Shown here piece by piece: positions 24,613-34,501 of a stretch of DNA of 64,000 nucleotides. This DNA is from Cloacibacillus evryensis DSM 19522. Its GTDB lineage: Bacteria > Synergistota > Synergistia > Synergistales > Synergistaceae. Both the position numbers and the translations under genes were made by a program. How positions within the stretch are numbered: the stretch's first letter is position 1; each line of letters starts with the position of its first letter. The notes beneath the pieces were generated by a model, which did not search any database, was not told the DNA's origin, and worked only from the letters and a program-made list of their open reading frames with translations. The stretch lies in the NCBI RefSeq assembly GCF_000585335.1, contig NZ_KK073872.1, forward strand, positions 2,285,283 to 2,349,282, written 5' to 3'.

Positions 24613-25178
24613 TTGATTTCCTCCCTATGCTTTTTCACAATTTTTATAAATTCGGACACTGCGTCTTCCACAATGTCGTTCACTATCACATAGTCATATT
24701 CCCCTGCGTGCGAGAGCTCCTCTTTCGCGTTCTTCATGCGCAGCTCCTGTTCCTCGCAGCCTTCGCTGCCGCGTTTTTTAAGACGGCGCGCGAGCTCGCC
24801 GAAAGAGGGCGGCTTAACGAATACCGTCACCGCCTCCGGCATCTTTTCTTTTACGATGGCGGCTCCCTGGACGTCTATCTCAAGCACGATGTCCCTGCCC
24901 GTTGAGAGGGCCTCTTCGACGATGTCCCTGCGGGTGCCGTACAGGTGTCCGTGGACGTTCGCATATTCCAGAAAATCACCCGCCGCTATCCGGCGGCGGA
25001 ACTCTTCTTCCGAGAGGAAATAGTAGGTCTCCCCCTCGACGTCGAGCCCCGGGCGGGGCTCTCTCGTCGTGCACGAGACGGAGTAGCCTATGCCGGGGAG
25101 CTTTTTCAGCGCCCGCTGCAGCACAGTCCCCTTCCCTACGCCGGCCGGTCCTGAAAAAATATAAAGAGTCCCTCTCAT
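24609..25178 (-). CDS. gmk: Guanylate kinase
   Basis: The 189-residue enzyme phosphorylates GMP to GDP. It shows the P-loop [17 protein letters not shown] (residues 7-20), the GMP-binding segment [20 protein letters not shown] and VLEIDVQGA. Length is normal for bacterial Gmk. It is translationally coupled to remA upstream and rpoZ downstream by 4-base overlaps. Confidence 0.97.
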   Translation of the reverse strand: MRGTLYIFSGPAGVGKGTVLQRALKKLPGIGYSVSCTTREPRPGLDVEGETYYFLSEEEFRRRIAAGDFLEYANVHGHLYGTRRDIVEEALSTGRDIVLEIDVQGAAIVKEKMPEAVTVFVKPPSFGELARRLKKRGSEGCEEQELRMKNAKEELSHAGEYDYVIVNDIVEDAVSEFIKIVKKHREEIK

Positions 25179-25429
25179 GACCGCTCCCCTTCGCCCTCAA
25201 ACCGCGCCGTGATCGTCTCCGGCTGTATCGCCGAGAGGATCACGTGTTTGCTGTCCATTATCAGTATCGCCCGCGTCTTGCGTCCCTGCGTCACATCGAC
25301 AAGCAGCCCCGCTTCGCGCGCCTCGTCCTTAAGGCGGCGGATAGGAGCCGAATCGGGGCTGATTATAGAGACCACACGCTCCGCGACGACCATATTGCCG
25401 AATCCTACATGTACAAGTTTGTAAGACAT
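25175..25429 (-). CDS. remA: RemA/DUF370 family regulator
   Basis: The 84-residue protein starts [20 protein letters not shown], then [20 protein letters not shown], the DUF370 signature. In Bacillus, RemA is a DNA-binding activator of matrix and osmoprotection genes. In the yicC-remA-gmk-rpoZ run it is widely conserved. The ATG lies 1 base after the yicC stop; a longer frame to 25468 runs inside yicC and is not used. Confidence 0.92.
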   Translation of the reverse strand: MSYKLVHVGFGNMVVAERVVSIISPDSAPIRRLKDEAREAGLLVDVTQGRKTRAILIMDSKHVILSAIQPETITARFEGEGERS

Positions 25430-25430
25430 A

Positions 25431-26318
25431 TTATTCAAGATTCTGTATCTGCTCGCGGATGCGCTCAAGGCAGGCTTTGGCGTCCACCGCCAGCCAGCGG
25501 ATCTCCGCGTCCGCCACCTTTGAATCGAGAGTGTTTACCTCGCGGTTCATCTCCTGGATGATAAAGTCAAGTTTGCGTCCCGTACTGTCGCCGTCCTCGC
25601 CGGCGGCGCGGAATTTCGCGGTATGGCTTTTGAGACGCGCAAGCTCCTCGGATACATCCCACTTGTCGGTCAGCAGGACGATCTCCTGCATATAGCGCGC
25701 CTCTTCGAGCCTCTCCCCCATCTTTTCAAGCGCCTCGGAAACGCGCGCGCGCATGGCGGCAAAGGCGGCGTCGCGCGTCGGCAGCCAGCGTTCCTCTATC
25801 TGCGCCGCCAGCCGTTCAAGTTCCGCCAAATGGACGAGCACCTCATCGCGCAGGTGGGCGCCCTCGGTCTCGCGCATCCTCTGCCACGAGGCCGCAGCGT
25901 TCGTCAGGAGTTCTTCAAAGACGGCCTCGACAGTCTGCGACTCTTCTTCGTCGTCAAAGCGCGGAAGGTCCAGCACTCCGGGAAAAGAGGCGACCTGTTC
26001 TATATCCAGGTTGAGCGGCAGCGCGAGGCTGCGGCGCAGCTCGAGCAATTCATTGCAGTAAGAGAGCAGCACCTCGCGGTTCACGCGCCCCGTCTTAAAG
26101 GCCTGCGCCCAGAGCACCTCCATCCGCAGCTGCACCTTCCCGCGGCGGAAAAGTTTTCTAAGTTTCTGATGGAACCACGGCTCCCAACTCGCGAACTCGC
26201 GCGGCAGGCGCACCGATATCTCCTGATAGCGGTGGTTCACGCTCGATATCTCCATGCTGAGCGTTCCCCATGCTGTCTGCACCTGGGAGCGGCTGAAGCC
26301 GGTCATGCTTACGTACAT
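25431..26318 (-). CDS. yicC: YicC/YloC family endoribonuclease
   Basis: The protein of about 295 residues starts [20 protein letters not shown] and has the conserved [17 protein letters not shown]. The C-terminal DUF1732-type end is [24 protein letters not shown], with the catalytic-domain residues of the YicC nuclease family. YicC degrades RNA and some sRNAs. It is the first gene of the leftward housekeeping operon; 110 bases separate it from hflX. Confidence 0.93.
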   Translation of the reverse strand: MYVSMTGFSRSQVQTAWGTLSMEISSVNHRYQEISVRLPREFASWEPWFHQKLRKLFRRGKVQLRMEVLWAQAFKTGRVNREVLLSYCNELLELRRSLALPLNLDIEQVASFPGVLDLPRFDDEEESQTVEAVFEELLTNAAASWQRMRETEGAHLRDEVLVHLAELERLAAQIEERWLPTRDAAFAAMRARVSEALEKMGERLEEARYMQEIVLLTDKWDVSEELARLKSHTAKFRAAGEDGDSTGRKLDFIIQEMNREVNTLDSKVADAEIRWLAVDAKACLERIREQIQNLE

Positions 26319-26436
26319 GCAAATCACCCTTTAAAAAAGTCTTGCGCGGTATCGCGCGCAGGCCGACGCCCGCGCCGGATAGGTGAAAAATGCCGGCCGT
26401 CGCCTCAGGGTTCGGGCTGCGGACGCGTCTATCCCT

Positions 26437-27594
26437 TTATAATATATCTTTTATGCCGGTTAAGGCAACTTCACTTTCAAAAATTTTTTTTATCTCTCCG
26501 AGCAGCTCGTCAAAACCGCGTCCGTCGAGCGCGCAGGTACAGACGACACGCTCGCCGCGCGCGCGCAGCTCCACGGCGATAAAATCCGCCGCCTCGCCGC
26601 TTTTGTCTATTTTATTGAGCACGACTATACGGGGAAGGTGGTCGGCCTTAAGGTCGTTCAGCGTATCGAGAACGATCCCCAGCGTCTCGATCGGTTCTTT
26701 GTCGGCGGAGTCGAGCACCAACAGCAGCAGATCGGCGTTCGCCGCCTCCTCAAGCGTCGCGCGGAAGGCGGCCACCAGCGCGGGCGGAAGCTTGCGTATG
26801 AAGCCGACCGTGTCGGAGAGCAGAAAATGCCCCTCGCCGCCGCGATAGCCGATCTTCCGCACCACCGTGTCGAGCGTGGAAAATAACTGGTCTTTGGAGA
26901 CGATCCCCGCGTCTTTGGAGAGCGCCTGCAAAAGGGTGGATTTTCCGCTGTTCGTGTAACCGACAAGGGCCGCTACCGGCACGCCGTCGCGGCGGCGGCG
27001 GTCACGCCGCTCCTCCCTGCGCTTGCGTACGTCGTCAAGCCTCTGCTCGATGCTCTTCATGCGCCGGTCGAGCTTCCGGCGATGGCGCTCAAACTCGGTC
27101 TCGCCGGGGCCGCGCGTCCCGATGCCGCCGCCGGTGCGGGACATCTGATGTCCCAACCCCTTGAGGCTCGGGATCTCATACCGGTACTGCGCAAGCTCCA
27201 CCTGCAATTTAGCCTCGGCGGTATGGGCGCGGCTCTCGAATATCTTCATTATCACAAAGGCGCGGTCCCACACCTGCAGGCCGGTGACCTTCTGCAGATT
27301 GCTCTTCTGTGTCGGCGAGAGGAAATCGTCCACGACGAGGTGCGTCACTTCGTTGGGAAGCGCGTACTCCTTTATCTCGAGAGCCTTGCCGGCGCCGATG
27401 AAGTGGGCCGGATCGGGGATCTTCCTTTTCTGCACGACGCGGGCGGCAACAGGCACGCCGATATTTTCGAGCAGCATCACCAGTTCGTCGAGAGACTGCT
27501 CGGTATCGTCGGCGCTGCCGCAGTCGACGGCGGCGATGACCGCCTTCGGCGGCTTCAGCGAAAGGTCGATCGAAGTCCGTTTCTGTCTGCTCAA
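26437..27594 (-). CDS. hflX: GTPase HflX
   Basis: The 385-residue ribosome-splitting GTPase has an N-terminal HflX domain (residues 10-130), the glycine-rich loop QMSRTGGGIGTRGPGETEFE and a coiled helix rich in Arg. The GTPase domain follows with GYTNSGKSTLLQ, DTVGFIRKLP and NKIDKSG. HflX rescues stalled ribosomes under stress. It overlaps the end of cmk by 4 bases. Confidence 0.96.
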   Translation of the reverse strand: MSRQKRTSIDLSLKPPKAVIAAVDCGSADDTEQSLDELVMLLENIGVPVAARVVQKRKIPDPAHFIGAGKALEIKEYALPNEVTHLVVDDFLSPTQKSNLQKVTGLQVWDRAFVIMKIFESRAHTAEAKLQVELAQYRYEIPSLKGLGHQMSRTGGGIGTRGPGETEFERHRRKLDRRMKSIEQRLDDVRKRREERRDRRRRDGVPVAALVGYTNSGKSTLLQALSKDAGIVSKDQLFSTLDTVVRKIGYRGGEGHFLLSDTVGFIRKLPPALVAAFRATLEEAANADLLLLVLDSADKEPIETLGIVLDTLNDLKADHLPRIVVLNKIDKSGEAADFIAVELRARGERVVCTCALDGRGFDELLGEIKKIFESEVALTGIKDIL

Positions 27595-28265
27595 CGAATA
27601 TCCTGCCCCATAAACCGCAGCGCCAGCGAAGATATCGCCTCCGTCACCTGCGCCGCGTCCATATCCGAACTGTCAAGGACTATACAGCCCGGCGCCGGCC
27701 GCAGCGGCGCTATTTCCCGCGTCATGTCATAATTGTCGCGTTCGGCGACCTGCCTCAATATCTCGTCATAATCCGCGGCCTCGCCCCTCTCCAGGCGCTC
27801 CTTGTACCGGCGGCGGGCGCGTTCCTCGGCGGAGGCGGTGAGGAATATTTTCAGCTCCGCGTCGGGAAAGACCACCGTCCCCATATCGCGGCCGTCGGCG
27901 ACAAGGCCGTTCTTCGCCTGCGCGCGCTGCAGCTCGATGAGCGCGTCGCGAACCTCCGCGCGCGCGGCGTAGGCCGAAACGATCCCGTCGATCTCCGGCG
28001 TGCGTATCGCGGCCGTGACATCCGTACCGTCGGCCGTGATGCCTCCCGGGGAAAACTCAAGGCGGAAGGAGGCCAGCGCCTTTGATATGCCGCCGCCGTC
28101 CTCCGGCGGGATACCCTCTTTGCTGAGCTTCCAGGCTATCGCCCGATAAAGCGCGCCCGTATCGAGATAGGGCAGGCCGATCCGCTCCGCCGCCGCGCGC
28201 GCCACCGTACTCTTCCCCGCCCCCGCGGGGCCGTCTATTGCAACAACGATCTTTTTTTCTTCCAT
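27591..28265 (-). CDS. cmk: Cytidylate kinase
   Basis: The 224-residue enzyme phosphorylates CMP and dCMP. It shows the P-loop IDGPAGAGKSTVARAAAE (residues 10-27), LDTGALYRAIA, VADGRDMGTVVFPDAELKIFLTA and RRYKERLERG. Length and order are normal. It lies 27 bases after pyrD and is coupled to hflX. Confidence 0.96.
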   Translation of the reverse strand: MEEKKIVVAIDGPAGAGKSTVARAAAERIGLPYLDTGALYRAIAWKLSKEGIPPEDGGGISKALASFRLEFSPGGITADGTDVTAAIRTPEIDGIVSAYAARAEVRDALIELQRAQAKNGLVADGRDMGTVVFPDAELKIFLTASAEERARRRYKERLERGEAADYDEILRQVAERDNYDMTREIAPLRPAPGCIVLDSSDMDAAQVTEAISSLALRFMGQDIR

Positions 28266-28291
28266 GATTCCCTCTTAATCCAAGTTAATAA

Positions 28292-29209
28292 CTATCTTTT
28301 TCTCGCAAAGCCGACAAGCTCGGATATCCGCTCCGCCTTATAGCGGGCGACGAGCTCCGGCAATCCCGCGCAGATCGTCTCACCCGCGCCGATATTGTTG
28401 AAGAAGGCGCTGCCGACCTCGACCGCCGAAGCTCCGGCAAGGATCATTCCCATGCAGTCGGCTGCCGTGGTCACGCCGCCGCAGCCGATCACAGGTATCG
28501 AGACGGCTCCCGCCGTCTGCCAGACCATACGCAGAGCGAGCGGGAATATCGCGGGGCCCGACAATCCGGCGACGACGCGGTCAAAAGCCGGCTTGCCCGA
28601 CGCCATGTCGATGGACATGCCGAGCCAGGTGTTGGCGCAGACGATAGCGTCCGCCCCCTCGGCCTCGACCGCCTGCGCGACCGCCGCCGGGTCGGCCGCC
28701 TGCGGGGTCATCTTCACCCACAGAGGCCCGCGCCATATCTTCCGCGCGGCGCGCACCGCCTCGGCGGCGGAGCCGCACGCCACGCCCCAGGCCATGCCCT
28801 CGCCGTCAACATTCGGGCAGGAGATATTCAGCTCGGCAGCCGCGATGCCCTCCATATCCTCCAGCACCCTCAGCGTTTCCTGCGTTTGATGCGGGCGCTC
28901 CATGACCACGTTCGCAATGACGGGGCGCGGGGAACTCTTCACAAGCTCCGCGTAACGTTCCGAAAACTCCCGTACGCCGCAGTTTTGCAGCCCGATGCTG
29001 TTGAGCACGCCGGAGGGAGTCTCCCAGACGCGGACGCCGCGGTTGCCTCGCCGCGGCTCAAGGCTGATCGCCTTCGTGCAGAGCGCGCCGATCCCGTTGA
29101 GCTTCGGCTCGCGCCAGAATTCCGGCGCATAGGGCCAGACGCCTGACGCGGGGATAACGGGGCTCTCCAGCGACAGCGCGCCGATCTTTGCCGATATGCT
29201 AGTTGTCAT
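28292..29209 (-). CDS. pyrD: Dihydroorotate dehydrogenase B, catalytic subunit
   Basis: The 305-residue flavoprotein oxidises dihydroorotate to orotate in pyrimidine synthesis. It shows NGIGALCTKAISLEPRRGN, AAELNISCPNVDGEG with the catalytic cysteine region of class 1B enzymes, and IPVIGCGGV. Class 1B enzymes use NAD through PyrK, whose gene precedes it with an 11-base overlap. Confidence 0.95.
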   Translation of the reverse strand: MTTSISAKIGALSLESPVIPASGVWPYAPEFWREPKLNGIGALCTKAISLEPRRGNRGVRVWETPSGVLNSIGLQNCGVREFSERYAELVKSSPRPVIANVVMERPHQTQETLRVLEDMEGIAAAELNISCPNVDGEGMAWGVACGSAAEAVRAARKIWRGPLWVKMTPQAADPAAVAQAVEAEGADAIVCANTWLGMSIDMASGKPAFDRVVAGLSGPAIFPLALRMVWQTAGAVSIPVIGCGGVTTAADCMGMILAGASAVEVGSAFFNNIGAGETICAGLPELVARYKAERISELVGFARKR

Positions 29210-29993
29210 GGATATTCACCTCATCCGCCCGGAAGATCGTCTGGTCGACGCAGACCCGTTTAAGTCCGTTCGCCGTTTCGATCGCACAGCCCATGCAGCC
29301 TCCGTAGCCGCAGGCCATGCGCTTGTCAAGAAGATAATAAAGCCGCTGCGGGGTATCCTCATAATGGCGGCGCATCGCCTCCAGAAACCCCACGGGACCG
29401 CAGCACCAGGCCTGCATTCCATCCGCGAGCGGGCGGGGCAGCGCCTTGAACATCGAGTCCCCTTCGCCGAATGAACCGTCGTCCGCAAATATCTTCGCGT
29501 CGGGATGTATCGAAAGAATCTCTTCGGCATAGCCCTCGTAACCGCGTCCCGGCATTCCGATATAAAGCGAGCAGCGCTCTCTTCGCTCGCGCTTCTTCAT
29601 CATCAGCGCAGCCGCGCCGACGCCGCCGCCCGCAAGGATCAGCTCGTCGCCGGTGTCGGGGCAGGGCTTTCCGAGAAAGCCGCGCACGCGCAGTTTCGCG
29701 CCGGCCGGCACCAGGCTCAGCATCTCCGTGCCGCGCCCGACAAGCACATAACAGACGGAGAACTCTCCGCGCTCCGCGTCGGCGTCCGCCACCGCGAAGG
29801 GACGGCCGAGCAGCGGGTCCGTCCCCATATCCGGGAAGATCATTACGCTGTGCCCGGCTCTCACGCTCCTCGCAAGCCCTGGCGCCTCAAACGTCATCCA
29901 GAAGAGCCTGCCGGCAAGTTTTTTATTTTTAACGACGGGAAGGAGATAATCGTTTACCTCCTGCGCGTTACAGTCACAGTTCGTCATCCGCAT
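29199..29993 (-). CDS. pyrK: Dihydroorotate dehydrogenase B, electron-transfer subunit
   Basis: The protein of about 264 residues carries FAD and NAD binding regions (MLSLVPAGAKLRVRGFLGKP, LILAGGGVGAAALMM). Its C-terminal 2Fe-2S cysteine loop is CGYGGCMGCAIETANGLKRVC. It passes electrons from PyrD to NAD+. The start at 29993 (MRMTNCDCNAQEV) follows AAAGCGGGGA; the longer frame to 30062 has no site. Confidence 0.94.
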   Translation of the reverse strand: MRMTNCDCNAQEVNDYLLPVVKNKKLAGRLFWMTFEAPGLARSVRAGHSVMIFPDMGTDPLLGRPFAVADADAERGEFSVCYVLVGRGTEMLSLVPAGAKLRVRGFLGKPCPDTGDELILAGGGVGAAALMMKKRERRERCSLYIGMPGRGYEGYAEEILSIHPDAKIFADDGSFGEGDSMFKALPRPLADGMQAWCCGPVGFLEAMRRHYEDTPQRLYYLLDKRMACGYGGCMGCAIETANGLKRVCVDQTIFRADEVNIHDN

Positions 29994-30094
29994 TCCCCGC
30001 TTTCGCAATCTGCAATTTCCCTGATACAATATAGACGTGCATTCCAAAGTATATTTTACCATTTAAGAGCTCATATATAGGGGGCTGTTGAGAG

Positions 30095-31822
30095 ATGATT
30101 TTTAAACCATTACTAAAAAGCGCGCTTGGTGAAGAGCCCTGCGACCTGCTCTTCAAAAACGCGAGATTCGCGAATCTCTGCACGATGGAATATGAGACGG
30201 GCGACATCGCCGTCAAAGACGGGGTCATAGTAGGCATCGGCGCGGGCTACGAGGCAAAAGAGACGGTCGACTGTACGGGACGGCTGCTGCTGCCCGGCTT
30301 CATCGAAGGGCATATGCACGTCGAGAGCACCTTCATGACGCCGCGCGTCCTTGCGGGAGCCGTCTCACCGCACGGCACGACGACGGTGATGCCGGACCCG
30401 CACGAGATAGCGAACACCTGCGGCGTGGAGGGGATACGCTTCATGCACCGCGAAAGCGCGGGACTCCCGATAGATTTCTATTACGGAGCGCCCTCCTGCG
30501 TTCCGGCCTCCGCGCAGGAGACGCCCTTTGAAGACATCGAAGCCGGCGAGATAGAAAAACTTTTCGCCGAAGGCGCCTGTACACATCTCGGCGAAATGAT
30601 GAACTTCCCCGGCGTCTGCTTCGGAGACGACAAAGTGTGGGCCAAGCTCGCCGCGGCAAAGGACAAGGTCATCACCGGCCACGCTCCGCGCGTGAGGGGC
30701 AGAGAACTCTCCGCCTATCTGCTCGGCGGGATAACCTCCGACCATGAATGCGACGGGGAGGACGAGGCGCTGGAAAAGCTGCGCCGCGGCATGTACCTGA
30801 TGATCCGCCAGGGGGCGACGGCAAGGAACCTTAAAGAGCTCGCCCCGATCCTCGCAAAACGCCCGGGACTCGCCGTGCGCTGTCTCACTGTCAGCGACGA
30901 CATAAACCCGATGTTCATCAAAGAACGCGGCCACTTGGACGGCTGCCTGCGCGAGCTGATAGAATACGGCGTCGAGCCGCTCGCGGCGCTGCGCACGATA
31001 ACTCTGACACCGGCGGAATACTTCCGCCTCTACGACCGGGGCGCGCTCGCGCCCGCAAAGATAGCCGACATCGTAATGGTGGACGGCCTGGAAAAATGCA
31101 CCGTACTCCAGGTATGGAAGAGAGGAAAACTGGTCGCAGAAAACGGCGCGGTGATCGAAAAAACAACTCCCGCCGTAACCTCGGCGCTTCCCGGATACAG
31201 CGGCGAAGTGCGCACGCCGGCGGCGGACGAGCTGCGCGTGAAGATAGACGACCCGGGCGCCGAGATAAACGTCATCGGCGTCATTCCCGGACAGGTCGTC
31301 ACCAAGACGCTGAAGATGAAGCCGACCGACATCGGAGGATTTGCCTGCGCCGACGCCGGACGCGAACTTGCAAAAATGGCGGTAGTCGAAAAAAACCGCG
31401 GCACAGGGCGCTTCTCAATCGGATTCCTTCACGGCTTCGGCCTTGTGAGAGGGGCTATCGCATCCTCCATCGCCCACGACGCGCACAACTTCACCTGCGC
31501 CGGCATGGACGACATTTCGATGGCCGCCGCGCTGCGCGAACTATCGCGTATCAGAGGCGGGATAGTGATCGCCGAAGGGGAAAAAATACTGGCAGAGATC
31601 GAACTTCCCGTCGGAGGCCTCATGAGCCTGCTCGACGCCGGCGAGGGGCTGAAAAAACTCGAGGCGCTTGCCGCGGCGCGCGACGCGCTGGGCTGCACGA
31701 ACCCACACGCCTTCATGCACCTGAGCTTCATGTCGCTCTCCGTCATCCCCGAACTCAAGCTCACGGACAAAGGATACTTTGATATCACGGGCGGCGGGGA
31801 AATCCCGCTCTTCGTGCGTTAA
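30095..31822 (+). CDS. ade: Adenine deaminase
   Basis: The 575-residue metalloenzyme converts adenine to hypoxanthine and ammonia. It shows the amidohydrolase motifs PGFIEGHMHVESTFMTP, AVSPHGTTTVMPDPHE, ITGHAPRVRG and GGITSDHECDG, and the C-terminal extension typical of Ade (LPVGGLMSLLDAGEGL). It starts behind TGTTGAGAG and stands alone, divergent from the pyrimidine genes. Confidence 0.95.
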   Translation: MIFKPLLKSALGEEPCDLLFKNARFANLCTMEYETGDIAVKDGVIVGIGAGYEAKETVDCTGRLLLPGFIEGHMHVESTFMTPRVLAGAVSPHGTTTVMPDPHEIANTCGVEGIRFMHRESAGLPIDFYYGAPSCVPASAQETPFEDIEAGEIEKLFAEGACTHLGEMMNFPGVCFGDDKVWAKLAAAKDKVITGHAPRVRGRELSAYLLGGITSDHECDGEDEALEKLRRGMYLMIRQGATARNLKELAPILAKRPGLAVRCLTVSDDINPMFIKERGHLDGCLRELIEYGVEPLAALRTITLTPAEYFRLYDRGALAPAKIADIVMVDGLEKCTVLQVWKRGKLVAENGAVIEKTTPAVTSALPGYSGEVRTPAADELRVKIDDPGAEINVIGVIPGQVVTKTLKMKPTDIGGFACADAGRELAKMAVVEKNRGTGRFSIGFLHGFGLVRGAIASSIAHDAHNFTCAGMDDISMAAALRELSRIRGGIVIAEGEKILAEIELPVGGLMSLLDAGEGLKKLEALAAARDALGCTNPHAFMHLSFMSLSVIPELKLTDKGYFDITGGGEIPLFVR

Positions 31823-31983
31823 TTACGGTTGTTAATTGCTAATTTCAATGATATAATTTAAAATAGTTTCAAATAAAGATAACTGGCCGGTCTCAAACTA
31901 TATCTGTTAAAATAGTAGTGCCAACCGGTTATAACCACTAAAACGCCTGAACAAGGCACAAAAAGAGGGAGAGGAGCTTAAAC

Positions 31984-32334
31984 ATGGAAGCATACACAGA
32001 ACCTTACGGCCTGCTCAACAAACAGACAGTCGATATAGCGCAGGCGCTCAAAAGCCTTCAGGAAGAACTTGAAGCCATCGATTACTACAACCAGCGCGTG
32101 AACACCTGCACGAACGAGGATCTTAAGCGCATCATGGCGCACAACCGCGACGAGGAGATCGAACACTCGGCGATGCTTGTCGGATGGCTCAAAGTCTACA
32201 TGAACGGTTGGGACAAAGAGATCGGGGAATATGTGGCAAACGCGCAGGCGGGAACGATGGGCATCGACCTTGAAGACGGCCCCGGCGCCGACGCCGGAGC
32301 GCGCGGTCAGGATCTTAAAATAGGGAAATTATAA
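31984..32334 (+). CDS. Encapsulated ferritin-like protein (encapsulin cargo)
   Basis: The 116-residue protein is an EncFtn-type half-ferritin: two helices with the metal ligands expected in LQEELEAIDYY (E28/E30) and RDEEIEHSAML (E58-x-x-H61). The tail after residue 92 is a flexible Gly/Ala linker ending GQDLKIGKL, the cargo-loading peptide that docks inside encapsulin shells. It oxidises Fe(II) and delivers it into the shell. A GGAGAGGAGC site precedes the ATG, and the shell gene follows after 51 bases. Confidence 0.93.
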   Translation: MEAYTEPYGLLNKQTVDIAQALKSLQEELEAIDYYNQRVNTCTNEDLKRIMAHNRDEEIEHSAMLVGWLKVYMNGWDKEIGEYVANAQAGTMGIDLEDGPGADAGARGQDLKIGKL

Positions 32335-32385
32335 TATCAGCGGACAGCATCATAGATGATATAGAAGACAGAAGGGAGTTTAACA

Positions 32386-33186
32386 ATGGACATTCTTAAA
32401 AGATCACTCGCGCCGATAGCGGCGGCGGCATGGACAGAGATAGACAAACAGGCGGCGGACGTACTGCGCGGCGTGCTTAGCGGGCGCAAGGTAGCCGATG
32501 TGTCGGATCCGAAGGGCTGGCAGTGCGATTCGATCTCGGAGGGAACGCTTACCCTCGCGGAGGAATCGCCGGTCGAGGGCGTAAACTATGGCGTACGCGA
32601 CGTACTGCCCCTCGTAGAGATCCGCGTCCCCTTTACCCTGCCGATGTGGGACCTCGACGATATCTCACGCGGCTGCAAGACGACGGACTATACGCCGCTC
32701 CAGGAAGCGGCGCGCCAGGCGGCCCTCTTTGAGGACACCGCGGTATTCAAGGGGCTTGAAGAGGCCGGCATCCTCGGGATAGAGCTCGAAGCGGACAACG
32801 ATCCCATCGAAGCGGCCCTTGATGACGACTCGCTCATCAAAGCGATCTACGACGCGACGCAGGTGCTCGCCACGCGCAACGTCGGCGGCCCCTACCTCTT
32901 CGTATGTTCAAAAAAGGTATGGGAGAAGATCGTCACCTCGAACACCGCGTACCCGCTCAAAAAGAGCCTTGAAAAGATCGTTGACAAGATCGTCCTCTCA
33001 AAACAGTACGAGACGAACTTCGTCACCTCGCTCCGCGGCGGCGACAGCGAACTCGTGGTCGGACAGGACCTCTCCATCGGCTACCAGTCGCACACCGCGA
33101 CAGAGGTCAACTTCTACATCACCGAGACCTTCACCTTCCGCGTAACGACGCCGGAGGCCTTCGTCGAACTCAAGATAGCGGAATAA
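32386..33186 (+). CDS. Encapsulin shell protein (family 1)
   Basis: The 266-residue protein has the HK97-fold encapsulin sequence: MDILKRSLAPIAAAAWTEID, GVNYGVRDVLPLVEIRVPFTLPMWDLDDISRG and VGQDLSIGYQSHTATEVNFYITETFTFRV. It self-assembles into an icosahedral nanocompartment around the ferritin-like cargo for iron storage and oxidative protection. The operon ends in a terminator at 33210-33236. Confidence 0.95.
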   Translation: MDILKRSLAPIAAAAWTEIDKQAADVLRGVLSGRKVADVSDPKGWQCDSISEGTLTLAEESPVEGVNYGVRDVLPLVEIRVPFTLPMWDLDDISRGCKTTDYTPLQEAARQAALFEDTAVFKGLEEAGILGIELEADNDPIEAALDDDSLIKAIYDATQVLATRNVGGPYLFVCSKKVWEKIVTSNTAYPLKKSLEKIVDKIVLSKQYETNFVTSLRGGDSELVVGQDLSIGYQSHTATEVNFYITETFTFRVTTPEAFVELKIAE

Positions 33187-33209
33187 GAGACTGTTCAAAA
33201 CTTATCGAA

Positions 33210-33236
33210 GGGAGGCCTCAGCGGCCTCCCTTTCTT
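33210..33236 (+). terminator. Terminator of the encapsulin operon
   Basis: Arms GGGAGGCC (33210-33217) and GGCCTCCC (33223-33230) with a 5-base loop are followed by TTTCTTATTT. The stem overlaps the stop codon of the converging TRIC-like gene. Confidence 0.8.
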
Positions 33237-33850
33237 ATTTCCGCGATCTTAACCAGCGGCAGATTGATATTGAAATAGACCGATACCAGCCGCACCGCGA
33301 GGATAATGAAAAGCGCCGCGTAGGCCGCGGGGCCAAGCCCTATCATCCCCCTCGCGAACCAGAGGAAAGAACAGCCAACGATCGCCGCCAGGGCGTAAAT
33401 ATCATGGCGGAAGATGACCGGCACCCTCTGCGCGAGCAGATCCCGCAGAATGCCGCCGCCGATGCCGGTTATCACCGCGGCGAAGAGAAACTGCATAAAA
33501 TTATAATGCAGGTAGATCGCCTTGATCCCCGCGTCCACCGCGAAAAAAGAGAGCCCCATCGCGTCGAGCACGATCAACAGCCATTGAACCCGGAAAAGCT
33601 GCGGCACCGCGACCACGGCGGCGACGGAGAGCATCACGATGAGGACGGTCTGGTAATTTGAGAAAAAGACGGGGATGCCCCTGTCCATCACGACGTCGCG
33701 CAGCACGCCGCCGCCGCAGGCCGCGGTAAATGCGAGTATCGTTATCCCGAACAGATCCATGCGCCGCTGCACCGCGGTATGCGCGCCGAGCAGGGCAAAG
33801 CTCACGACGCCGATTATTTCCAGCACACTAAGATTGGCTATCGGCGACAT
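33218..33850 (-). CDS. TRIC-like membrane channel (UPF0126/YadS family)
   Basis: The 210-residue protein has seven predicted membrane helices and the twice-repeated family motif: TAACGGGVLRDVVMDRGIPVFF and ITGIGGGILRDLLAQRVPVIF. Bacterial members of the family form trimeric cation channels (TRIC fold); some relatives import glycine. It converges on the encapsulin operon and follows the phosphatase gene by 16 bases. Confidence 0.88.
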   Translation of the reverse strand: MSPIANLSVLEIIGVVSFALLGAHTAVQRRMDLFGITILAFTAACGGGVLRDVVMDRGIPVFFSNYQTVLIVMLSVAAVVAVPQLFRVQWLLIVLDAMGLSFFAVDAGIKAIYLHYNFMQFLFAAVITGIGGGILRDLLAQRVPVIFRHDIYALAAIVGCSFLWFARGMIGLGPAAYAALFIILAVRLVSVYFNINLPLVKIAEIRKGGR

Positions 33851-33866
33851 TTACCGTCCCGCGCCT

Positions 33867-34322
33867 TCAGACGGCCCCATCGGACTTCAGCCTGGCCATC
33901 AGGGCCTCGCAGCCCTTTCTTATATCGTCATAGGCGCGCGTGAAGTTGCCCGTATACCACGGGTCGGCGACATCCTCCCCCGCCTCGTCGGTGAAATCCA
34001 TCAGCTTCCACACCTTATCCTCAGGGTCGCCGCCGCATATCCGCAGGATATTGCGGATATTCTGCCCATCCATCCCGATAATATAATCGAACTTTCCATA
34101 ATCGGCGCGCGTCAGCTGTACCGCGCGGCGGCGCTCAAAGGGCACCCCCTCCTCGCGGAGCCTGGCCCGCGCGGCTTCGTGCATGTCGCTGCCAACCTCC
34201 TCCGCGCTCGCAGCGGACGACATGACAAGAAATTTATCAGCAAGCCCTCTTCGCGCGGCGATATCCTTCATCACAAACTCCGCCATCGGGCTGCGGCAGA
34301 TATTCCCGTGACAGACGAACAT
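33867..34322 (-). CDS. Low-molecular-weight protein-tyrosine phosphatase
   Basis: The protein of about 151 residues starts MFVCHGNICRSPMAEFVMKD, with the catalytic P-loop C-x5-R-S at the very N-terminus. Later motifs are YIIGMDGQNIRNI and the DPWYTG acid loop. It removes phosphate from Tyr residues or arsenate-like substrates. GGGTG lies 9 bases before this ATG; a GTG four codons upstream or a frame to 34424 are less likely. Confidence 0.9.
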   Translation of the reverse strand: MFVCHGNICRSPMAEFVMKDIAARRGLADKFLVMSSAASAEEVGSDMHEAARARLREEGVPFERRRAVQLTRADYGKFDYIIGMDGQNIRNILRICGGDPEDKVWKLMDFTDEAGEDVADPWYTGNFTRAYDDIRKGCEALMARLKSDGAV

Positions 34323-34501
34323 TATTTTTAACACCCTGAAGCAGGCCCCCTCAGCTAACCTCTCATTTACGCCTCCCGGCATTTCACAAAGCCTATCATA
34401 TAACGCCGCAGCCTCCGCGGGCAAGAGCCAATGCCGCTCCTCCGTCCCCGAGTACGCCGCGGATTGATTCCGAAATACAGGTAAGCGCGGGCATGGGCGG
34501 T

